From NCBI GenBank assembly GCA_905199855.1, contig CAJKHY010000015.1:1-26268 (forward strand): a stretch of 26,268 bases of DNA, read 5' to 3'. Position numbers and translations under genes: made by a program. The DNA comes from an uncultured Clostridium sp. (GTDB taxonomy: Bacteria; Bacillota_I; Bacilli_A; RF39; UBA660). Numbering within the stretch: the first letter of the stretch is position 1; the number at the start of each line of letters is the position of its first letter. Positions 22,752 through 26,268 of the stretch are shown piece by piece. The notes under the pieces are model-generated. The model did not search any database and was not told the origin of the DNA. It saw only the letters and a list, made by a program, of their open reading frames with translations.

Positions 22752-25082
22752 ATGTATAAAGTAAGAAAAAGAGAAGGAAAAATTGTGCCTTTTGATATAA
22801 AGAAGATTACTGAGGCAATTACAAAGGCTTTTGAAGCTGAAGATAAAAAATATGATGAAGGAATAGTGGACTTTTTAGCTTTAAAAGTTACAGCAGATTT
22901 TGAATCGAAAGTAAAAGATAATATTATTTGTGTAGAAGATATTCAAGATAGTGTTGAATCTGTTTTGATTAAGGCTGGTTATGCAGAAGTGGCTAAGGCT
23001 TATATCTTATATCGTCGTTTACATGATAAGATGCGCAACATGAAGTCAACAATTTTAGATTATAAGGATGTAGTTAATAGTTATGTTAATGTAACTGACT
23101 GGCGTGTTAAAGAAAATTCTACAGTTACTTATTCTGTAGGTGGATTAATTTTAAGTAATTCAGGAGCAATTACCGCGAATTATTGGTTAAGTGAAGTATA
23201 TGATGATGAAATTGCAGAAGCACATCGTAATTGTGATATTCATTTACACGATTTATCAATGTTAACAGGGTATTGTGCAGGATGGAGTTTAAAACAATTA
23301 ATTCAAGAAGGATTAGGGGGAGTACCTGGTAAAATTACTTCTTCTCCAGCAAAGCATTTATCAACGTTATGTAATCAAATGGTAAATTTCTTAGGTATCA
23401 TGCAGAATGAATGGGCTGGAGCACAAGCGTTTTCTTCATTTGATACATATTTAGCTCCATTTGTAAAAATTGATAATTTGACATATCAACAAACAAAGCA
23501 ATGTATTCAATCATTTGTGTATGGAGTTAATACGCCAAGTAGATGGGGAACACAAGCACCGTTTACTAATATTACTTTAGACTGGGTAGTACCTAATGAT
23601 TTAGCTGAGTTAAACTGTCTTATTGGTGGCAAAGAAGTTGATTTTAAATATAAAGACTGTCAAAAAGAAATGGATATGGTTAATAAAGCATTTATTGAAA
23701 TTATGATAGAAGGAGATGCTAATGGAAGAGGTTTTCAATATCCGATACCAACATATTCAATTACAAAGAATTTTGATTGGAGCGAAAATGAAAATAATAA
23801 ATTATTATTTGAAATGACTGCAAAATATGGCACACCTTATTTTTCAAACTATATTAATAGTGATATGGAGCCTAGTGATGTACGTAGTATGTGTTGCCGT
23901 TTAAGACTTGATTTAAGGGAATTAAGAAAAAAATCAGGTGGTTATTTTGGAAGTGGAGAGTCTACTGGTTCTATTGGTGTTGTTACAATTAATATGCCAA
24001 GAATTGCTTATTTAGCTAAGGATGAAAAAGATTTCTATGAGAGATTAGAAAAGATGATGAATATTGCTGCAAGGAGTTTAAAAATAAAGAGAAATGTAGT
24101 TACTAAATTGTTAAATGAAGGTTTATATCCATATACTAAGAGATATTTAGGAACATTTAATAATCATTTTTCAACAATCGGTCTTGTGGGTATGAATGAA
24201 GCATGTTTAAATGCTAATTGGATAAGAAAAGATTTAACTAATGAAGAGGCACAAGCATTTACTAAAAATGTTCTAAACTTTATGAGGGAAAAATTAGCTG
24301 ATTATCAAGAAGAATATGGAGATTTATATAATCTTGAGGCAACTCCTGCTGAATCAACAACATATCGTTTAGCAAAGAATGATAAGAGTAAATATCCTGA
24401 TATTATTACAGCGGCTTCTTGTGATGAAACACCATATTATACAAATAGTTCACATTTGCCAGTTGGTTTTACTAGTGATATTTTTGAGGCTTTAGATATT
24501 CAAGATGAACTCCAAACATTATATACTTCAGGAACTGTTTTCCATGCATTCCTTGGAGAGAGATTGAGCGATTGGAAGGCTGCGGCAAACTTAGTTAGAA
24601 AAATTGCGGAACATTATCGTTTACCTTATTATACGATTTCTCCAACTTATTCAGTATGTAAGAGTCATGGTTATATTACAGGTGAGGTTACTAAATGTCC
24701 TAAATGTGGTGAAGAAACAGAAGTATATAGTAGGATAACAGGTTATTATCGTCCAGTTAAGAATTGGAATGATGGTAAGGCTCAAGAATATAAAAAGAGA
24801 AAATTATATGATGTTAAGAATTCTAAATTAAAAGAAGAACAATGCGAGGATCAAGTATTATTATTTGGAACTAAGACTTGTCCTAATTGTAAAATGGCAA
24901 AAACATTACTTGAAAAAGCAAAGGTTGATTATAAATTTGTTGATGCTGAAGAAAATGTTGATATGACTAAGAAATATAATGTTAAACAAGCTCCTACTTT
25001 AGTAGTTGTTCATGGTGAGGAAGTTAATAATATTGTAAATTTATCAAATATTAAGAAGCATATTGAGGAATTTAAGATTTAG
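22752..25082 (+). CDS. nrdD: Anaerobic (class III) ribonucleoside-triphosphate reductase with fused glutaredoxin/NrdH domain
   Basis: This 776-aa protein reduces ribonucleotides to deoxyribonucleotides with a glycyl radical. The ATP-cone is at about 1-95 (VRKREGKIVPFD). The catalytic barrel shows a candidate radical cysteine C175 in LTGYCAGWSL and the paired C381-C382 in RSMCCRLRLD. The C-terminal zinc site is C636/H639/C649/C652, and the radical glycine is G664 in SRITGYYRPVKNW. Residues 700-776 are an extra glutaredoxin/NrdH-like domain with active-site CPNC (710-713) and the cis-proline segment QAPTL (746-750). The fusion implies that electrons come from a thiol relay rather than from formate, as known for thioredoxin/NrdH-dependent NrdD subtypes. 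The ATG has AAGGAAGGGAG upstream. trxB follows 7 bases after its stop. Confidence 0.95.
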   Translation: MYKVRKREGKIVPFDIKKITEAITKAFEAEDKKYDEGIVDFLALKVTADFESKVKDNIICVEDIQDSVESVLIKAGYAEVAKAYILYRRLHDKMRNMKSTILDYKDVVNSYVNVTDWRVKENSTVTYSVGGLILSNSGAITANYWLSEVYDDEIAEAHRNCDIHLHDLSMLTGYCAGWSLKQLIQEGLGGVPGKITSSPAKHLSTLCNQMVNFLGIMQNEWAGAQAFSSFDTYLAPFVKIDNLTYQQTKQCIQSFVYGVNTPSRWGTQAPFTNITLDWVVPNDLAELNCLIGGKEVDFKYKDCQKEMDMVNKAFIEIMIEGDANGRGFQYPIPTYSITKNFDWSENENNKLLFEMTAKYGTPYFSNYINSDMEPSDVRSMCCRLRLDLRELRKKSGGYFGSGESTGSIGVVTINMPRIAYLAKDEKDFYERLEKMMNIAARSLKIKRNVVTKLLNEGLYPYTKRYLGTFNNHFSTIGLVGMNEACLNANWIRKDLTNEEAQAFTKNVLNFMREKLADYQEEYGDLYNLEATPAESTTYRLAKNDKSKYPDIITAASCDETPYYTNSSHLPVGFTSDIFEALDIQDELQTLYTSGTVFHAFLGERLSDWKAAANLVRKIAEHYRLPYYTISPTYSVCKSHGYITGEVTKCPKCGEETEVYSRITGYYRPVKNWNDGKAQEYKKRKLYDVKNSKLKEEQCEDQVLLFGTKTCPNCKMAKTLLEKAKVDYKFVDAEENVDMTKKYNVKQAPTLVVVHGEEVNNIVNLSNIKKHIEEFKI

Positions 25083-25089
25083 GTGTAGT

Positions 25090-25983
25090 ATGTACGACAT
25101 TATAATAATTGGTTGTGGTCCGGCGGGAATGACTGCTGGAATATATGCTGCACGTGCAAATAAAAAAGTTTTAATAATTGAGAAAGAGACTATTGGGGGA
25201 CAAATTTCTTCTTCCCCTTTAGTTGAAAATTATCCTGGTTATAAGGAAATAAGTGGAAGTGAACTTGCTAATAATATGTTTGAACAGGTTACTGCTTTAG
25301 GCGTTGATGTTGAACTAGATGAAGTTAAAAAGATAGAATATGGTAAAATTAAAAAGGTTATTACTTTGGATAATGTGTATGAGGCTAAAGCGGTAATTAT
25401 TGCTACAGGATCTAGGTATAAATTATTGGGACTTAAAAATGAAGAGAATTTAATTGGTAATGGTATTCATTTTTGTGTTGCTTGTGATGGGGCATTTTTT
25501 AAAGATAAAACAGTTGCTGTAATTGGTGGGGGTAATAGTGCAGTTATTAATGCTATTACTCTTAGTGATATATGTAAAAAGGTATATGTTATACAGATTA
25601 TTGATAAGTTAACGGCAGAGAGTACTTTAGTAGAAAAACTGAAAGAAAAAGAAAATGTGGAAATAATACTGAATGCTAAGGTAACTGAATTAATTGGTGA
25701 AGATAATTTACAAGCAATAAAAGTTAATATTTTGAATAAAGTTAGAGAAATTAAATTGGATGGTATGTTTATATCTATTGGTTTAATACCTCAAAGTGAT
25801 TTTGTTAAAGAACTTTTACCAATTAATAAATATGGTTATATTGAATCAAATAATTGTGTAACAGAAAAAGATGGTATATTTGTAGCAGGTGATTGTCGCG
25901 ATAAACAAATTAGGCAACTTACTGTTGCCACTAGTGATGGGACAACTGCTGCTTTAGATGCTATAGCGTATTTAAATAAATAA
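25090..25983 (+). CDS. trxB: Thioredoxin-reductase-like flavoprotein, probable reductant of the NrdD redoxin domain
   Basis: This 297-aa low-molecular-weight thioredoxin reductase homologue starts at the ATG at 25090, after the same TAG-GTG-TAGT-ATG junction as nrdG. FAD binding is shown by GCGPAGMTAGIYAA (8-21), the IIATGSRY strand, and the C-terminal GIFVAGDCRD..RQ (263-275). The redox disulfide is C129-V-A-C132 followed by DGAFF. The nucleotide-binding loop GGGNSAV (146-152) is kept, but the next strand reads YVIQIIDKLTAES (166-178), where NADPH enzymes have HRRxxxR. Specificity for NADPH is therefore doubtful; NADH or another donor is possible. As last gene of the operon it is well placed to reduce the CPNC domain of NrdD. 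No thioredoxin gene is in the window. Confidence 0.88.
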   Translation: MYDIIIIGCGPAGMTAGIYAARANKKVLIIEKETIGGQISSSPLVENYPGYKEISGSELANNMFEQVTALGVDVELDEVKKIEYGKIKKVITLDNVYEAKAVIIATGSRYKLLGLKNEENLIGNGIHFCVACDGAFFKDKTVAVIGGGNSAVINAITLSDICKKVYVIQIIDKLTAESTLVEKLKEKENVEIILNAKVTELIGEDNLQAIKVNILNKVREIKLDGMFISIGLIPQSDFVKELLPINKYGYIESNNCVTEKDGIFVAGDCRDKQIRQLTVATSDGTTAALDAIAYLNK

Positions 25984-26013
25984 GGAATTAAAGTAATTTA
26001 ATTTCTTTTTTTT
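25984..26013 (+). terminator. Intrinsic terminator of the nrd-trxB operon
   Basis: GGAATTAAA (25984-25992) pairs with TTTAATTTC (25997-26005), with one G-U pair and a GTAA loop. Eight T follow. It begins directly after the trxB stop codon. Confidence 0.75.
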
Positions 26014-26026
26014 AGTATAATTTAAT

Positions 26027-26206
26027 ATGGAAACTGTAGAAGAAGAAATAAGAAGATTAAATTTTGAGGATTTATTATTAATAGTTTTTATAATTTTAAG
26101 TACATTAAATATGTTTGGTAATCAAAATGAAAAAATTTATTTCAGGATTATTAACAGCAGTTTTATTAGCAACAACTCTTGCAGGTTGTGGTGGAACAGC
26201 AGATAG
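26027..26206 (+). CDS. Small membrane-protein start, sense lost near 26130
   Basis: The frame METVEEEIRRLNFED followed by a hydrophobic helix (LLLIVFIILSTLNMF) and GNQNEKIY reads like a real small membrane protein of Firmicutes of the kind seen in many gut genomes, but I cannot name it. After about residue 37 the frame turns into low-sense sequence and stops at 26204-26206, because from 26127 the DNA encodes a different protein in another frame. A TATAAT at 26016-26021 lies only 5 bases before the ATG and there is no ribosome binding site, so the message would be leaderless. The true gene is probably cut by the composition break at about 26127. Confidence 0.35.
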   Translation: METVEEEIRRLNFEDLLLIVFIILSTLNMFGNQNEKIYFRIINSSFISNNSCRLWWNSR

Positions 26207-26268
26207 CTCATCACAGGGCGAAGGTTCTACAGCAGCAGCTGACAGCAGTAACATTACTGGTACTGTTA
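26127..26268 (+). CDS. Lipoprotein N terminus, cut by window end; possibly a phosphate-binding PstS-like protein
   Basis: The ATG at 26127 opens a 47-codon frame that runs off the window. It has a lipoprotein signal peptide: MKK, a hydrophobic core, and the lipobox LAGC with the modified cysteine at residue 21. A Gly/Ser/Ala-rich linker then leads to SSNITGTV. That linker and ending resemble Lachnospiraceae-type solute-binding lipoproteins, PstS among them, but too little is present to be sure. G+C is about 45% over the last 108 bases, against roughly 20% in the 100 bases before, with codons such as GGC, CAG, GAC and AGC that are rare elsewhere in the window. There is no ribosome binding site upstream (ATGTTTGGTAATCAAA). 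Confidence 0.6.
   Translation, partial: MKKFISGLLTAVLLATTLAGCGGTADSSSQGEGSTAAADSSNITGTV

Noticed and set aside
1..26268. CRISPR arrays, tRNA and rRNA genes, transposases
   Set aside because: No repeated spacer-like pattern, cloverleaf or transposase motif was recognised in the gaps, all of which are short or described above.

Overview
This is one contiguous, very AT-rich stretch (I estimate under 30% G+C by eye) of a low-GC Gram-positive bacterium. The gene set points to an uncultured gut member of the Bacilli/Erysipelotrichia/RF39-like part of the Firmicutes. Supporting signs are strong AGGAGG/AAGGTGA ribosome binding sites, sigma-A promoters often with an extended TGnTATAAT -10, short intrinsic terminators, soj-spo0J type parA-parB, tilS-ftsH, dusB-lysS and a DivIC-like protein. 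The standard code is used (Trp is TGG, TGA is a stop). The placement is inferred from gene content, not from a marker comparison.

Layout. 1-113: contig edge with a 14-bp direct repeat and a terminator. 114-5513, minus strand: engB, a 145-aa unknown, an Abi_2-family gene, an HtrA-type protease, ackA and nrnA. A terminator ends engB, another ends htrA, and a third ends nrnA. 5646-6253: a promoter followed by broken small membrane-protein reading frames. 6331-7158: an M23 peptidase with an SH3-like domain and no signal peptide. 7224-10420: the dusB-RDD-lysS operon. 10421-10757: a gene-poor gap holding a bidirectional terminator and a 44-codon minus-strand remnant with its own promoter. 10758-11093: a divIC-like gene converging on tilS-ftsH (11109-14334, minus), with a shared terminator. 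14335-14509: the divergent tilS/parA promoter region with a 14-bp palindrome. 14510-17451: parA-parB, then a Y-family polymerase preceded by a LexA-like box. 17490-19655: tex. 19656-20003: a regulatory gap with a candidate small RNA, a large terminator and a near-consensus promoter. 20004-25983: a four-gene anaerobic nucleotide-reduction operon. 25984-26268: a terminator, a small truncated membrane-protein start, and a lipoprotein start of clearly different base composition.

The most interesting part is the anaerobic ribonucleotide reductase operon. It encodes, in order, (1) a 658-aa NrdD-like protein that keeps the ATP-cone and the general NrdD framework but has lost the active-site cysteines and the whole C-terminal glycyl-radical and zinc region; (2) the NrdG radical-SAM activase; (3) a complete class III reductase with a glutaredoxin/NrdH-like CPNC domain fused to its C terminus; and (4) a thioredoxin-reductase-like flavoprotein whose usual NADPH-phosphate binding arginines are missing. 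My inference is that genes 2-4 form a self-contained thiol-driven reductase system, and that gene 1 is either a retained pseudoenzyme (an allosteric or scaffolding partner) or a decaying former formate-type reductase.

The right end (from about 26127) looks like either a recent acquisition or an assembly misjoin: G+C rises abruptly to about 45%, codon choice changes, and the upstream reading frame loses sense at the same point.
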